DNA from: Shewanella surugensis
GTDB lineage: Bacteria > Pseudomonadota > Gammaproteobacteria > Enterobacterales > Shewanellaceae
Direction: 5' to 3'
Length of the DNA stretch: 59,811 bases
Assembly: GCF_023284005.1 (NCBI RefSeq)
Contig: NZ_JAKIKS010000020.1
Location: 1-59,811, forward strand
The notes beneath the pieces were generated by a model. That model did not search any database. It was not told where the DNA came from and saw only the letters and a program-made list of their open reading frames with translations. The position numbers and the translations under genes are program-made. Shown here piece after piece: positions 1 to 8,961 of the stretch (position 1 is the first letter of the stretch; each line of letters begins with the position of its first letter).

Positions 1-25
1 TTTTACATTCAATGAGAATGAAAGA

Positions 26-101
26 TGGCTCCCCGGACTGGACTCGAACCAGTGACATACGGATTAACAGTCCGCCGTTCTACCAACTGAACTACAGGGG
101 A
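26..101 (-). tRNA. tRNA-Asn (GTT), distal copy
   Basis: On the minus strand this is a complete 76-nt tRNA with encoded CCA. The anticodon loop reads CTGTTAA, giving anticodon GTT for asparagine. The T-arm carries the usual GGTTCGAGTCC. It closely resembles the enterobacterial tRNA-Asn as I remember it. It is last in the four-gene transcript, furthest from the promoter near 566-594. Confidence 0.97.
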
Positions 102-163
102 ATCGCAATTTTTACATTTTTATCGTTTCGTTGCGTCATTTTACATTCAATGAGAATGAAAGA

Positions 164-239
164 TGGCTCCCCGGACTGGACTCGAACCAGTGACATACGG
201 ATTAACAGTCCGCCGTTCTACCAACTGAACTACAGGGGA
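164..239 (-). tRNA. tRNA-Asn (GTT), third transcribed copy
   Basis: Identical 76-nt sequence to the copy at 26-101, with encoded CCA and anticodon GTT. It lies in the second 138-bp tandem unit. Confidence 0.97.
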
Positions 240-301
240 ATCGCAATTTTTACATTTTTATCGTTTCGTTGCGTCATTTTACATTCAATGAGAATGAAAG
301 A

Positions 302-377
302 TGGCTCCCCGGACTGGACTCGAACCAGTGACATACGGATTAACAGTCCGCCGTTCTACCAACTGAACTACAGGGGA
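302..377 (-). tRNA. tRNA-Asn (GTT), second transcribed copy
   Basis: Identical 76-nt sequence with anticodon GTT and encoded CCA. Its left spacer matches the other tandem units. Its right flank diverges after about position 395, which marks the edge of the duplicated unit. Confidence 0.97.
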
Positions 378-453
378 ATCGCAATTTTTATAATCCTATC
401 TTTTATTCTCTTCACTTAAAGCGTTCTATATTATCTTCTTAGTGAAGAAGATA

Positions 454-529
454 TGGCTCCCCGGACTGGACTCGAACCAGTGACATACGGATTAACAGTC
501 CGCCGTTCTACCAACTGAACTACAGGGGA
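454..529 (-). tRNA. tRNA-Asn (GTT), first transcribed copy
   Basis: Same 76-nt tRNA-Asn sequence. It is closest to the promoter and is preceded on the left by a spacer unlike the 138-bp units, so it is probably the ancestral or separate copy. Confidence 0.97.
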
Positions 530-565
530 ATCGAATATGGCCGACTCATCGTTAAGACGGGACGC

Positions 566-594
566 ATAGTAAATCGCTATGTGAATAGAGTCAA
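566..594 (-). promoter_or_regulatory. Sigma-70 promoter of the tRNA-Asn operon
   Basis: On the minus strand a -35 box TTGACT (589-594) is followed after 17 bp by a -10 box TACTAT (566-571). The stretch just downstream is G+C rich (GCGTCCCG). Such discriminators are typical of stringently controlled stable-RNA promoters. Position and orientation fit the four tRNA-Asn genes. Confidence 0.8.
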
Positions 595-601
595 CTCGAG
601 C

Positions 602-1609
602 GAGAGAAAAAAGTGTAATTATGCTGTTAACTGCTCATCTAATATCCATAAAGGATATGGATTCGCCACATTTTTATATTTATAGCCCAAAAACTTAATA
701 TTATTTATGTTTCTCTTTGGGTTAGTGGAAAGAAAGTAAAGAGTGATTGATTATGTGGGTGGAAGGTCGCGTGAGAATAACGTCGTTATGATGAGGATTA
801 TTGTAGGGGGTAATAAGGGTTGTTATCGTTGCTCATGAATGCCTTTATAAAGAGAGAGAACGATCTTGTTTCTATTTTGGATGATCTCACTTTCATATTG
901 AGTGATGAAAGTGGCATTAAATCGATGCAAGCTAAAAAGTTTATAATTTATTATCTAGGGAAGCGTTCATAGAGTGGGTGTATGAAAGGCTATCAGTCAA
1001 TAGTATGAGTCGTATTTTCATTTGTTGTAAAATAACATCAGGGGTTAGGTCAGATTAAGTAAACGGCAATGGCCGCAAACGCCCATGGGATAGGGTGTTG
1101 AGTGACTTATCCACTAAATCTGTGGATAACCCTGTGGGTGATATCGTTGAGTGTCTATCTAAGGCCGATGTCGTATGGGTTTTACTTAAAATGTATTCAT
1201 TTTGGCAATAAATTTTATGTGTTATTTTTCAAAGCAGTATGAAATCCAATTTGCTTTTAAGTTTGAAATTCGTTTTGTTACTAAAGTGTAATCAAAAGCT
1301 GGGGTTGCTTGTGTATTAATCAGTCGCTACTGTTTGAAATATCAAATGATGCGCTATTTTTTCTTTATTTCACGCTTGTTTTAAAGTTTCATCGTACTTA
1401 TATAAAAATGTTATACTTTAATGCTATTGCATTATTAAGGATAAAAATGAACTTAGCGATCAAGACGTGTTAGCAGTCGATCTGAGTCAATGCTCTTCTA
1501 GTACGCATGCTCCCAATTCGTTGAAGATGCAGAATTCAGCTAGATAAGCTTGGATAATCATGAATAGTCGCTTAAAATCATGCTGAGTCTTAATTAAGGA
1601 AGCTAATCA
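602..1609. other. Long gene-free leader between the tRNA-Asn promoter and uvrB
   Basis: About 1 kb without a convincing coding region on either strand. The only clear internal structure I found is the inverted pair of DnaA-box-like sites at 1107-1129. A TATACT hexamer near 1411 could be a -10 element for uvrB, but no good -35 box precedes it. I found no convincing LexA operator. Confidence 0.5.
1107..1129. promoter_or_regulatory. Inverted pair of DnaA-box-like 9-mers upstream of uvrB
   Basis: TTATCCACT (1107-1115) faces TGTGGATAA (1121-1129), whose complement TTATCCACA is a perfect match to the DnaA-box consensus TTATNCACA. Together the arms form an 8-bp inverted repeat around a 7-bp spacer. 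A DnaA site upstream of uvrB is reported for E. coli. The distance here, about 480 bp from the start codon, is large, so a role in uvrB control is only an inference. Confidence 0.45.
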
Positions 1610-3622
1610 GTGTCAGGTTCAGTATTTCAATTAGTGTCATCTTATTCTCCTGCGGGGGATCAGCCTAAAGCGATTAATCAACTTGTAGAGGGAATAGAAG
1701 CAGGGATAGCCAGTCAAACATTATTCGGGGTGACAGGTTCAGGGAAGACGTTTACTGTTGCGAGTGTTATTAAGACTCTGGGACGGCCAACTATCATTAT
1801 GGCTCCCAATAAAACGCTTGCAGCGCAGCTTTATGGCGAGATGAAAGAGTTTTTTCCTCATAACGCTGTTGAATATTTTGTATCTTATTATGATTATTAT
1901 CAACCTGAAGCCTATGTGCCTTCAACCGGGACATTTATTGAAAAAGATGCGTCGGTTAACGCGCATATAGAGCAAATGCGCTTATCGGCAACAAAAGCAT
2001 TATTAGAGCGTAAAGATGTGATCTTAATCGCGTCGGTTTCAGCTATTTATGGTTTAGGCGATCCAGATTCATACTTGAAAATGTTATTGCATTTACGTGA
2101 AGGCGACTTCATGGGGCAAAGAGATATACTAAAGCGCTTAAGTGAATTGCAATATACTCGCAATGACATTGAATTACAGCGGGGAACATATCGAGTACGG
2201 GGAGAAGTGATCGATATTTTTCCTGCCGATTCAGATAGAGATGCTATTAGAGTTGAACTTTTTGATGATGAAATAGAGCGCTTAAGTTTATTTGATCCTT
2301 TAACAGGACACATAGTGAAACGCTTAGCGCGTACAACAGTCTACCCTAAAAGCCATTACGTGACACCTCGAGAAGCCATTTCAGCGGCCGCTGAAGCTAT
2401 TAAGGAAGAATTGAGAGAGCGTAAGCAACAATTACTTGATAATAATAAGTTAATTGAAGCGCAAAGGATCACTGAGCGAGTACAATACGATATTGAAATG
2501 ATGGTGGAGTTGGGCTATTGTTCTGGTATTGAAAATTATTCACGTTATTTGTCTGGCCGAGCAACGGGAGAAGGACCGCCTACGTTACTTGACTATTTAC
2601 CTGACGATGGACTATTAATCCTTGATGAATCTCATGTCACGGTGCCACAGATCGGGGCTATGTATAAAGGCGATCGGTCGCGTAAGATGAATTTGGTTGA
2701 ATATGGTTTTCGTTTACCTTCAGCGTTAGATAATCGACCGCTCAAATTTGAAGAGTTTGAAGCATTAATGCCACAAACCATTTATGTGTCTGCAACGCCT
2801 AGCGATTATGAGTTACAGAAAAGCGGTGATGATATCGCTGAGCAACTGGTGAGGCCCACTGGTTTACTCGATCCGGAGATTGAAGTGCGTCCTGTCGGCA
2901 TTCAAGTCGATGATTTGTTATCGGAGATCCCCAAGCGAGTGGCCGCTAATGAGCGAGTACTCGTGACAACGTTAACGAAGCGCATGTCAGAAGACTTATC
3001 TGAATATTTAGATGAGCATGGCGTTAAAGTCCGTTATTTGCATTCAGATATTGATACCGTAGAGCGGGTGGAGATCATTCGAGATTTAAGATTGGGCGTG
3101 TTTGATGTACTGATTGGGATTAACTTACTGCGGGAGGGGCTCGATATGCCTGAAGTGTCTCTAGTGTGTATTTTAGATGCTGATAAAGAAGGATTTTTAC
3201 GTTCTGAACGCTCACTTATTCAGACCATTGGCCGTGCGGCGCGTAATATTAATGGCAAGGTGATTTTATATGGTGACAGGATCACTAAATCTATGCGGAA
3301 AGCCATTGATGAAACCGAGCGACGCCGAGCTAAACAGCACCAATTTAATATCGATAATAATATTACGGTAAGAGGGATAACAAAAACAATCACAGATGTT
3401 ATGGATGTGGGTGATAGAAAAGGTAAATTGGATCCTTATCAAGGGGATCGAGTGGCAGAAAGATCTGCAAATTATCAAGTACAAGATGTTGGGGATTTGA
3501 GTCACGAAATAGATCAGTTAGAAAAGAAAATGTATGAACACGCTAAAAATCTTGAGTTTGAACAGGCTGCTGCCACACGAGATGAAGTTAAGCGGCTTAG
3601 GGAAGCCTTGATAAAAGCCTAG
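1610..3622 (+). CDS. uvrB: Excinuclease ABC subunit UvrB
   Basis: UvrB is the damage-verifying helicase-like subunit of the UvrABC nucleotide excision repair complex. It is loaded by UvrA and recruits UvrC for incision. The 670-residue product matches the usual length. Visible motifs are Walker A GVTGSGKT at residues 40-47, the aromatic damage-probing hairpin around [11 protein letters not shown], the DESH helicase motif near residue 340, the conserved [16 protein letters not shown] stretch, and a C-terminal UVR domain that binds UvrC. The start is GTG, preceded by a good ribosome binding site (AAGGAAG). The gene is monocistronic and faces the rhombosortase-queC operon tail to tail. Confidence 0.98.
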   Translation: MSGSVFQLVSSYSPAGDQPKAINQLVEGIEAGIASQTLFGVTGSGKTFTVASVIKTLGRPTIIMAPNKTLAAQLYGEMKEFFPHNAVEYFVSYYDYYQPEAYVPSTGTFIEKDASVNAHIEQMRLSATKALLERKDVILIASVSAIYGLGDPDSYLKMLLHLREGDFMGQRDILKRLSELQYTRNDIELQRGTYRVRGEVIDIFPADSDRDAIRVELFDDEIERLSLFDPLTGHIVKRLARTTVYPKSHYVTPREAISAAAEAIKEELRERKQQLLDNNKLIEAQRITERVQYDIEMMVELGYCSGIENYSRYLSGRATGEGPPTLLDYLPDDGLLILDESHVTVPQIGAMYKGDRSRKMNLVEYGFRLPSALDNRPLKFEEFEALMPQTIYVSATPSDYELQKSGDDIAEQLVRPTGLLDPEIEVRPVGIQVDDLLSEIPKRVAANERVLVTTLTKRMSEDLSEYLDEHGVKVRYLHSDIDTVERVEIIRDLRLGVFDVLIGINLLREGLDMPEVSLVCILDADKEGFLRSERSLIQTIGRAARNINGKVILYGDRITKSMRKAIDETERRRAKQHQFNIDNNITVRGITKTITDVMDVGDRKGKLDPYQGDRVAERSANYQVQDVGDLSHEIDQLEKKMYEHAKNLEFEQAAATRDEVKRLREALIKA

Positions 3623-3641
3623 AAATAATCATTGTGTAATA

Positions 3642-3667
3642 GCAAGCGGTTAAATCGTACCGCTTGC
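3642..3667. terminator. Perfect hairpin between uvrB and the rhombosortase gene
   Basis: GCAAGCGGT (3642-3650) and ACCGCTTGC (3659-3667) form a 9-bp perfect stem with an 8-nt loop between two convergent genes. No U-tract follows on either strand, so it is an atypical or shared terminator rather than a textbook one. Confidence 0.45.
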
Positions 3668-3678
3668 GTAAAGGGGAG

Positions 3679-4311
3679 TTAGACTACGCTGTTGTTATTT
3701 TGACAAGCGCATTGACCATAAAAGTGCTGATAAATGAGCAGGGTTCCAGCACATAGAAGTCCACTGATAAGACCAACGAGGTGGGCTTCCGTTGCCACCC
3801 TAGCACCAATGAGTTTAATGACTTCGGGACTGGCGCCTTGTACTTGTTCATAGGCCACTTTAACGATGATCCCAAGCAATAATAGGTAACCTGATTTCAT
3901 CCCCACACGACAATCTTGGATCACACCGTAACTAAAGAGGCCGTGAAGCACGCCACTTAAGCCCACATAGCCCAATAGACTGGGATAAAAGAAATATAAG
4001 CCTAAGCCTTGTAACAGACATAGCACGAGTAATAACAGTAGGAGTCCAAGGGAAGTATAATGCTGTCGGTGCAATAATAAAATGGCCCAAAGCCCCCCTA
4101 AGTTCATCGCCAAATGCCAGTCATTGGTGTGTAATAAATTACCCGTTATTAAGCGCCACCACTGATATTGTTCAATCGATACACGCCGGTAAGCGAGGAG
4201 ATCATCCATATTCAATAAAAAGAGAGTGATACACACTAGACTGATTAACAGTGCGATCCCGTAGGGCGATTTCAATTTTTCTAAAACTGGATGATTGATC
4301 ATGCTCGTCAT
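3679..4311 (-). CDS. rrtA: Rhomboid-family intramembrane serine protease, rhombosortase-like
   Basis: A 210-residue protein with about six hydrophobic segments. Rhomboid signatures are visible: [11 protein letters not shown] near residues 51-61, the catalytic-serine motif GLSG (Ser119) followed by VLHG, and a late-helix histidine in EAHLVG (His177). The small size and the GLSGVLHG plus EAHLVG pattern fit rhombosortase, which processes exported proteins bearing a GlyGly-CTERM tail. Its ATG overlaps the queC stop in an ATGA, so the two are translationally coupled. I saw no GlyGly-CTERM protein in this window, so substrates must be encoded elsewhere. Family assignment rests on motifs only. Confidence 0.8.
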   Translation of the reverse strand: MTSMINHPVLEKLKSPYGIALLISLVCITLFLLNMDDLLAYRRVSIEQYQWWRLITGNLLHTNDWHLAMNLGGLWAILLLHRQHYTSLGLLLLLLVLCLLQGLGLYFFYPSLLGYVGLSGVLHGLFSYGVIQDCRVGMKSGYLLLLGIIVKVAYEQVQGASPEVIKLIGARVATEAHLVGLISGLLCAGTLLIYQHFYGQCACQNNNSVV

Positions 4312-4991
4312 TTTTGCTCAAGACGCTGTAATACCGCTTTTTTGTTATCGAGATATGTGCTTAATCCACAACGTCTAAGCTCACATGCACGGCAAGTTCC
4401 ACAGCCACTACCTTTGATGCCGTTATAGCAGGTGAGGGTTTCATCTCTGATCAGAGATAAGGCATTATATTTGTCGGCTAAGGCCCACGTTTCTGCTTTA
4501 TCAAGCCACATTAAAGGCGTTATTAAGGCTAAATCACGATCCATTCCTTGGGTTAATGCGAGCTCCATGGCTTTCACGAAATCATTGCGACAATCAGGAT
4601 AGCCTGAAAAGTCCGTCTCACAAACGCCCGTGATGACGGCATCAGCACCAATTTGATAGGCATAAATACCGGCGAGGGTTAGAAATAAAATATTGCGGCC
4701 GGGAACGAAGGTATTAGGTAAACCATTATCCATTAATGTATGGGAAACCGGAATGTTATCGCGAGTGAGTGATGAAATGGCTAATTCGTTGAGTAGCGAT
4801 ACATCCAAAACTTTATGACTGGCAAGTCCTAGTTTTTGACCTAAAGATTGTGCGATCTCAATTTCTTGGCGATGGCGTTGGCCATAATCGAAGGTGATCC
4901 CGTGGACTTCATCATATTGGGTTAGGGCTTGAATAAGGCAGGTTGTGGAGTCTTGCCCACCAGAGAAGACAACAATAGCTTTTGAGGTCAT
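4308..4991 (-). CDS. queC: 7-cyano-7-deazaguanine synthase QueC
   Basis: QueC converts 7-carboxy-7-deazaguanine to preQ0 with ATP and ammonia, in the biosynthesis of the tRNA-modified nucleoside queuosine. The 227-residue product has the PP-loop ATP-binding motif SGGQDS at residues 10-15. Near the C-terminus is a zinc-binding cysteine cluster of the form C-x8-C-x2-C-x2-C. The start ATG at 4989-4991 gives the standard N-terminus. The gene is first in an operon with the rhombosortase-like gene (4-bp overlap) and is divergent from queE, which supplies its substrate. Confidence 0.97.
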   Translation of the reverse strand: MTSKAIVVFSGGQDSTTCLIQALTQYDEVHGITFDYGQRHRQEIEIAQSLGQKLGLASHKVLDVSLLNELAISSLTRDNIPVSHTLMDNGLPNTFVPGRNILFLTLAGIYAYQIGADAVITGVCETDFSGYPDCRNDFVKAMELALTQGMDRDLALITPLMWLDKAETWALADKYNALSLIRDETLTCYNGIKGSGCGTCRACELRRCGLSTYLDNKKAVLQRLEQK

Positions 4992-5316
4992 TTTTATTTA
5001 GTTAGGTTTAGTATGAATGATGAGGGTAAGTGTACCTTATTACCGATTGTTCATATATAGCCTAAGGTGGGTGTTTTAGCGTTCGTTAAAGGTTTAATGC
5101 AAGGCGTATATTGACTGAATGGTATCCTTTTTATGTGTTATAACGCAGACGCGCCCGATTGATGTACTCCCAATGAGCAGACTCGGGGATAAAGGTGAGT
5201 TTTTAGGCTTAGGTTCATCATTAAAATGAGCATGAATAGAAGATAAAATAGCGTGAGACTTGCAGCTAAGATGAAAATCTACTATAAATGCCGCCTAAAT
5301 GAAATAGAGGTATAAA
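4992..5316. other. Divergent intergenic region between queC and queE
   Basis: A 325-bp region that must hold both divergent promoters. No coding region, strong hairpin or recognisable preQ1 riboswitch was seen. An AGAGGT ribosome binding site lies just before queE. Confidence 0.5.
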
Positions 5317-5985
5317 ATGAATTATCCGGTTAATGAAGTATTTGAGACAATTCAAGGTGAAGGCACCCATACTGGTGTGCCCGCAATTTTTGTCAGACTT
5401 CAGGGATGTCCTGTAGGGTGTGCATGGTGTGATACGAAACAAACCTGGGAAGTACTGGATGAAAATAAAGTGTCTGCGGAGCAGGTTATTCAAGTTGATG
5501 GCACGATTGGTCGTTGGGCTGATCATACTCCCCAATCTTTAATACATGCATTTGAACAGAAGGGTTTTACTGCCAAACATGTCGTGATCACTGGTGGTGA
5601 GCCTTGTTTATATGATTTAATACCATTAACATTAGCGCTTCACAGGCTAGGCTTTAGTTCTCAAATTGAGACCAGTGGCACCTTTGAAATACAATGTGCG
5701 GATGCGGCTTGGGTCACAGTGTCACCTAAAATCAATATGAAAGGAGGGTTAAAGGTATTGGAACAAGCCCTAAATCGGGCTAATGAAATAAAGCATCCAG
5801 TGGCGACTGAACATCATGTTGAAGAATTAGATAGATTATTGGAAGGTATAGATTGCTCGAATAAAACAATTTGTTTACAGCCTATTAGTCAAAAATCGAG
5901 AGCGACAGCGCTAGCTATGCGTGTCTGTATTGAACGAAACTGGCGCCTTTCCATTCAAACTCATAAGTATTTAGATATTGATTGA
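5317..5985 (+). CDS. queE: 7-carboxy-7-deazaguanine synthase QueE
   Basis: QueE is a radical S-adenosylmethionine enzyme that contracts 6-carboxytetrahydropterin to 7-carboxy-7-deazaguanine, the step before QueC. The 222-residue product starts MNYPVNEVFETIQGEGTHTG, typical of the family. It carries the radical SAM cluster motif C-x3-C-x2-C in GCPVGCAWCD, and the TGGEPC motif further on. An AGAGGT ribosome binding site precedes the ATG. It is divergent from queC and ends at a strong terminator. Confidence 0.96.
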   Translation: MNYPVNEVFETIQGEGTHTGVPAIFVRLQGCPVGCAWCDTKQTWEVLDENKVSAEQVIQVDGTIGRWADHTPQSLIHAFEQKGFTAKHVVITGGEPCLYDLIPLTLALHRLGFSSQIETSGTFEIQCADAAWVTVSPKINMKGGLKVLEQALNRANEIKHPVATEHHVEELDRLLEGIDCSNKTICLQPISQKSRATALAMRVCIERNWRLSIQTHKYLDID

Positions 5986-6002
5986 ACCATATTGAATAAA
6001 AG

Positions 6003-6028
6003 AGGCGCCACTGATTAGGCGCCTTTTT
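6003..6028 (+). terminator. Rho-independent terminator of queE
   Basis: AGGCGCC (6003-6009) pairs perfectly with GGCGCCT (6018-6024) around an 8-nt loop and is followed by five T residues. It lies 17 bp after the queE stop codon. Confidence 0.9.
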
Positions 6029-6103
6029 ATTGGCTCGGTCTCATTCTGAGATAATGCATAAATCAATTAACCCATTAGTGAGCGGCACTTTGTTATAGTG
6101 GGA

Positions 6104-7165
6104 TTAATCCAAATGACCGGTCTGATTGAACTGTGCTAATTGGATTTCGTACTGCTCAAGTGAACCAATGTTATCGTTTAGCCATTGGGTATTATAGTAA
6201 GTGTCCAGATAACGTTCACCAGGATCACAAATAAGCGTCACAATAGCGCCTTTTTTCCCCTTGGCCTGCATATCGGCTGCAATTTGTAACACGCCATATA
6301 AATTAGTGCCCGTTGAAGGGCCTGTTTTACGTCCAATAAGGTGTTCAAGCCAGTTCATTGTTGCAACACTGGCGGCATCAGGGACTTTTTTCATTTCATC
6401 GACGACACCTGCAATAAACGATGGCTCGACACGGGGTCGGCCAATACCTTCAATTCTACTGCCTTCTTTACAGGTTAAGCTTTTATCATTTGAATGATAA
6501 TAATCATAGAAAACGGAATATTCAGGATCGACAACACAGAGTTTAGTGTCTAATCCTTGATAGCGAATATAACGACCAATGGTGGCTGAGGTACCTCCGG
6601 TACCTGGACTCATGACGATCCAGTCTGGGATGGGATGACGCTCTTTTTTCATTTGCTCAAAAATCGCATTAGCAATGTTATTATTGCCACGCCAATCGGT
6701 CGCTCGCTCAGCGAAAGTAAATTGATCCATATAATGACCATTTAATTCTTTAGCCAGCTTTTCAGATTCGGAATAAATTTCACTAGAGTGGCTCACGAAG
6801 TGGCATTTCCCACCATAGAATTCGATTTGTTGTACTTTCTTTTTAGCCGTTTTTGCTGGCATCACGGCAATAAAGGGGAGGCCAAGCATTCGAGCGAAAT
6901 AAGCTTCTGAAACGGCTGTACTTCCTGATGATGACTCAATAATAGGAGTGTCTTTTTTTATCCAGCCATTGCATAGCGCATATAAAAATAACGATCGGGC
7001 TAGGCGATGTTTAAGGCTGCCTGTCGGATGAGTACTTTCATCTTTAAGGTAAATATCTATGCCATCGAGTGACGGGATCTCAAGCTTGATGAGGTGTGTT
7101 TCGGCACTGCGTTGAAAATCGGCTTCAATTTTCTCAATGGCTTGATTGATCCAAGTATTCGTCAC
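6104..7165 (-). CDS. PLP-dependent cysteine synthase / cysteine desulfhydrase family protein
   Basis: A 353-residue fold-type II PLP enzyme of the cysteine synthase family. The PLP lysine is in PTGSLKHRLA (Lys52) and the phosphate-binding glycine-rich loop is SPGTGGTSATIG near residue 192. It differs from CysK/CysM in its longer C-terminus and in motifs such as ESSSGSTAVSEAYFARMLG, which resemble the group often annotated as Cds1-type cysteine desulfhydrase. The reaction, cysteine synthesis or breakdown to pyruvate, ammonia and sulfide, cannot be decided from sequence alone. A good AAAGGACAG ribosome binding site precedes the ATG. It stands alone. Confidence 0.85.
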   Translation of the reverse strand: MTNTWINQAIEKIEADFQRSAETHLIKLEIPSLDGIDIYLKDESTHPTGSLKHRLARSLFLYALCNGWIKKDTPIIESSSGSTAVSEAYFARMLGLPFIAVMPAKTAKKKVQQIEFYGGKCHFVSHSSEIYSESEKLAKELNGHYMDQFTFAERATDWRGNNNIANAIFEQMKKERHPIPDWIVMSPGTGGTSATIGRYIRYQGLDTKLCVVDPEYSVFYDYYHSNDKSLTCKEGSRIEGIGRPRVEPSFIAGVVDEMKKVPDAASVATMNWLEHLIGRKTGPSTGTNLYGVLQIAADMQAKGKKGAIVTLICDPGERYLDTYYNTQWLNDNIGSLEQYEIQLAQFNQTGHLD

Positions 7166-7912
7166 TATTTCTGTCCTTTATAACTATAAAAGATAAATCA
7201 TAATTTAAATGCATTAGTAATGATAGCAAAGTAAGAATGACTGTTAGATTTAACCAACTTTAAAACACTTGTTGAACATAGTTTAAACCACTAATACGAA
7301 ACTAATCTTATTTATTTACATTATCTGTTTTCTTCATTTGGACTAAAAGTGTTAAAAAAACGCGTTAAATCTATTGGTTAAGCATAAAGAAAATAAGAGA
7401 AAGGAACGTTAGCTTTCATTCATGATGTAAAGATGTGGCTCTCAGCTCAGAGATCATCTATAGCTGGAGTGAGAAAGGTGGATCATAGGATGAATATGAA
7501 GTGAAATTGATCATATTTTTTCTGCTCTGCCATTATACCCAAAATAAAATCAATCAGGCTTTCTCAATCTATCTTGTGCAGGAATGGGAATAATGGTGAG
7601 TCATTATACTCTACTGAGATTGACAGCCATGCAGTGGCATCAATAATGGGTGTTGATGGTGCCCATGGGGGCTGGGTGGTACTCAATGGTTTACTGACGG
7701 CTTGCTCTCTCTTAAAGTCGATGAGAGTAGCTCTAACAGGATACATGGAACAATGGAAAGGGTAAGCTATATTTTGTTCGATGAGTGATTTGAGATGAAA
7801 TGTATAAGGGTGTCGAAATGGATCTGCTGTATTTTTCATAACTCAATATCATAAGTGTCTATTTTAAACCGCAATTTTCAGACGACATGGTTTGCAAAAA
7901 ATAAGCATAAAA
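7166..7912. other. Gene-poor region between the cysteine synthase-family gene and tRNA-Tyr
   Basis: About 750 bp with no intact gene I can support. It contains the upstream region of the 6104-7165 gene and a short stretch that may be a DUF429 gene remnant (7574-7765). No clear terminator for the tRNA-Tyr transcript was found. Confidence 0.5.
7574..7765 (+). pseudogene. Possible remnant of a DUF429 gene
   Basis: A short frame encodes the motif GVDGAHGGWVVLNG. It resembles the N-terminal signature of DUF429 (predicted RNase H-like) proteins, which usually begin with GVDGxxGGWV within the first ten residues. The full family is over 200 residues, but here the frame stops after 63 codons and I could not follow the similarity further in any frame. 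It could equally be chance. Confidence 0.2.
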
Positions 7913-7997
7913 TGGTGGAGGGAGAAGGATTCGAACCTTCGAAGGCTGAGCCGTCAGATTTACAGTCTGATCCCTTTGGCCACTCGGGAACCCCTCC
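7913..7997 (-). tRNA. tRNA-Tyr (GTA), distal copy
   Basis: On the minus strand an 85-nt class II tRNA with encoded CCA, a long variable arm and anticodon loop around GTA (GACTGTAAATC). It is the last of three in the array. Confidence 0.97.
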
Positions 7998-8084
7998 AGA
8001 TTTTATTTTTTATTGGATAGACAACAGCCTATCGTGTGAAGCATGTTGACGCTGAAAGTAAAAAAGCATCGGCCTAACATAAAA

Positions 8085-8169
8085 TGGTGGAGGGAGAAGG
8101 ATTCGAACCTTCGAAGGCTGAGCCGTCAGATTTACAGTCTGATCCCTTTGGCCACTCGGGAACCCCTCC
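8085..8169 (-). tRNA. tRNA-Tyr (GTA), middle copy
   Basis: Identical 85-nt sequence to the copy at 7913-7997, including anticodon GTA and encoded CCA. The spacers between copies share similar words but are not identical. Confidence 0.97.
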
Positions 8170-8234
8170 GGATTTTATTTTTTTATTGGATAGACAACGG
8201 TCTATCGGGTGAAGCATTTTTATCTTTACGCAAA

Positions 8235-8319
8235 TGGTGGAGGGAGAAGGATTCGAACCTTCGAAGGCTGAGCCGCCAGATTTACAGTCTGATCCCTTTG
8301 GCCACTCGGGAACCCCTCC
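8235..8319 (-). tRNA. tRNA-Tyr (GTA), first transcribed copy with one variant base
   Basis: Same 85-nt tRNA-Tyr with anticodon GTA, except for a C on the plus strand at 8276 where the other copies have T. In the RNA this turns the first anticodon-stem pair from U-A into a U-G wobble, so the tRNA should still fold. Confidence 0.96.
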
Positions 8320-8334
8320 TCAATTACGGCGGCA

Positions 8335-8363
8335 ATAGTAGTCAGATATTTTTGCTAAGTAAA
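8335..8363 (-). promoter_or_regulatory. Sigma-70 promoter of the tRNA-Tyr operon
   Basis: Minus-strand -35 TTTACT (8358-8363), 17-bp spacer, -10 TACTAT (8335-8340), then a G+C-rich discriminator TGCCGCCG. The layout and the -10 hexamer match the tRNA-Asn promoter at 566-594. Confidence 0.75.
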
Positions 8364-8443
8364 GCCCTATTTTAAATAAACACTAAAGTATTGTCCCAAG
8401 TGGTCGATTAAGTATCAATAGCTTGTTTTGGTGGTGTTTTTTT

Positions 8444-8929
8444 ATGCAGAGTACGATTTCTTTAGTCAATGAGCTAAAACTGGGCGAGCGCCTTAATCTG
8501 GCCGTTGGCGCCAATAGGAGAGGCGAGTTTGGGTTATTATTGGCTCTTTTGTCGGCGAATACCGCAGAGATGGCACAATTTCAACATCAGAAATCGTCAA
8601 CAGCACAGCATTATCGTGCTCAATTTACACTGGCCCCCGAGCAACTATTATTAGCAGATTTAAATAATGACGCCACAGTGGTGGATAATAGCGCTGCTTT
8701 TCATCATGCAGGGACAGAAGGGTTTCGTCTACAAGACGGGTTAACACAAGAGGCATTAGTGATCCGTAAAGGTGAGGGTGAAGAGATGCAAGCCGTGATG
8801 GCTAACTGTGATTACCATACCAGAAAGCGTGCTGAGAAGATGAATAATCCCGTCGGTGTCAAAGCGGCTGCGTTGATTGAACAATTGACAACGCAGCGTC
8901 AGATGAGCCAAATATTATTACAGGTATAA
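8444..8929 (+). CDS. VC2046/SO_2500 family protein of unknown function
   Basis: A 161-residue protein starting MQSTISLVNELKLGERLNLAV. It appears to belong to the small VC2046/SO_2500 family found in Shewanella and Vibrio, judged by length, N-terminus and position near hexR-pykA. No signal peptide, membrane segment or catalytic motif is visible. I chose the ATG at 8444, preceded by a GGTGGTG purine-rich stretch, over an upstream TTG at 8423 that would add seven residues. It faces the ychJ-like gene tail to tail. Function unknown. Confidence 0.7.
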   Translation: MQSTISLVNELKLGERLNLAVGANRRGEFGLLLALLSANTAEMAQFQHQKSSTAQHYRAQFTLAPEQLLLADLNNDATVVDNSAAFHHAGTEGFRLQDGLTQEALVIRKGEGEEMQAVMANCDYHTRKRAEKMNNPVGVKAAALIEQLTTQRQMSQILLQV

Positions 8930-8961
8930 TAACGGGGTTGGCAGTACACAAGCAATGCTGA

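Larger units (their letters stand above)
1..395. repeat. 138-bp tandem repeat, about 2.9 copies, each carrying one tRNA-Asn gene
   Basis: The same 138-bp unit starts at positions 1, 139 and 277. Each unit is a short spacer followed by a complete tRNA-Asn gene on the minus strand and its flank. The three tRNA starts (26, 164, 302) are exactly 138 bp apart and the spacers look identical by eye. The fourth tRNA-Asn gene has a different left flank. Perfect identity including non-functional spacer suggests recent unequal recombination or replication slippage. Copy number should be treated with care, because short-read assembly can misjudge such arrays. The left end of the window cuts the array, so more copies may lie outside. 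Confidence 0.95.

Noticed and set aside
1..395. CRISPR-like appearance of regular direct repeats
   Set aside because: The repeated units include whole tRNA genes, spacers are identical and there are no variable spacers or cas genes.
12..419. Open frame with threefold protein repeat over the tRNA-Asn array
   Set aside because: It is the antisense of three tRNA genes in a 138-bp tandem unit. The protein repetition only reflects the DNA repeat.
1313..1340. Possible LexA (SOS) box upstream of uvrB
   Set aside because: TACTGT is present, but the matching right half of the palindrome is not.
7564..7839. Minus-strand open frame of 91 codons
   Set aside because: No ribosome binding site, proline-rich odd composition and no recognisable family. 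It overlaps the possible DUF429 remnant on the other strand.
7855..8375. Plus-strand open frames over the tRNA-Tyr array
   Set aside because: They are antisense to the tRNA genes and their protein repeats mirror the tRNA repeats.
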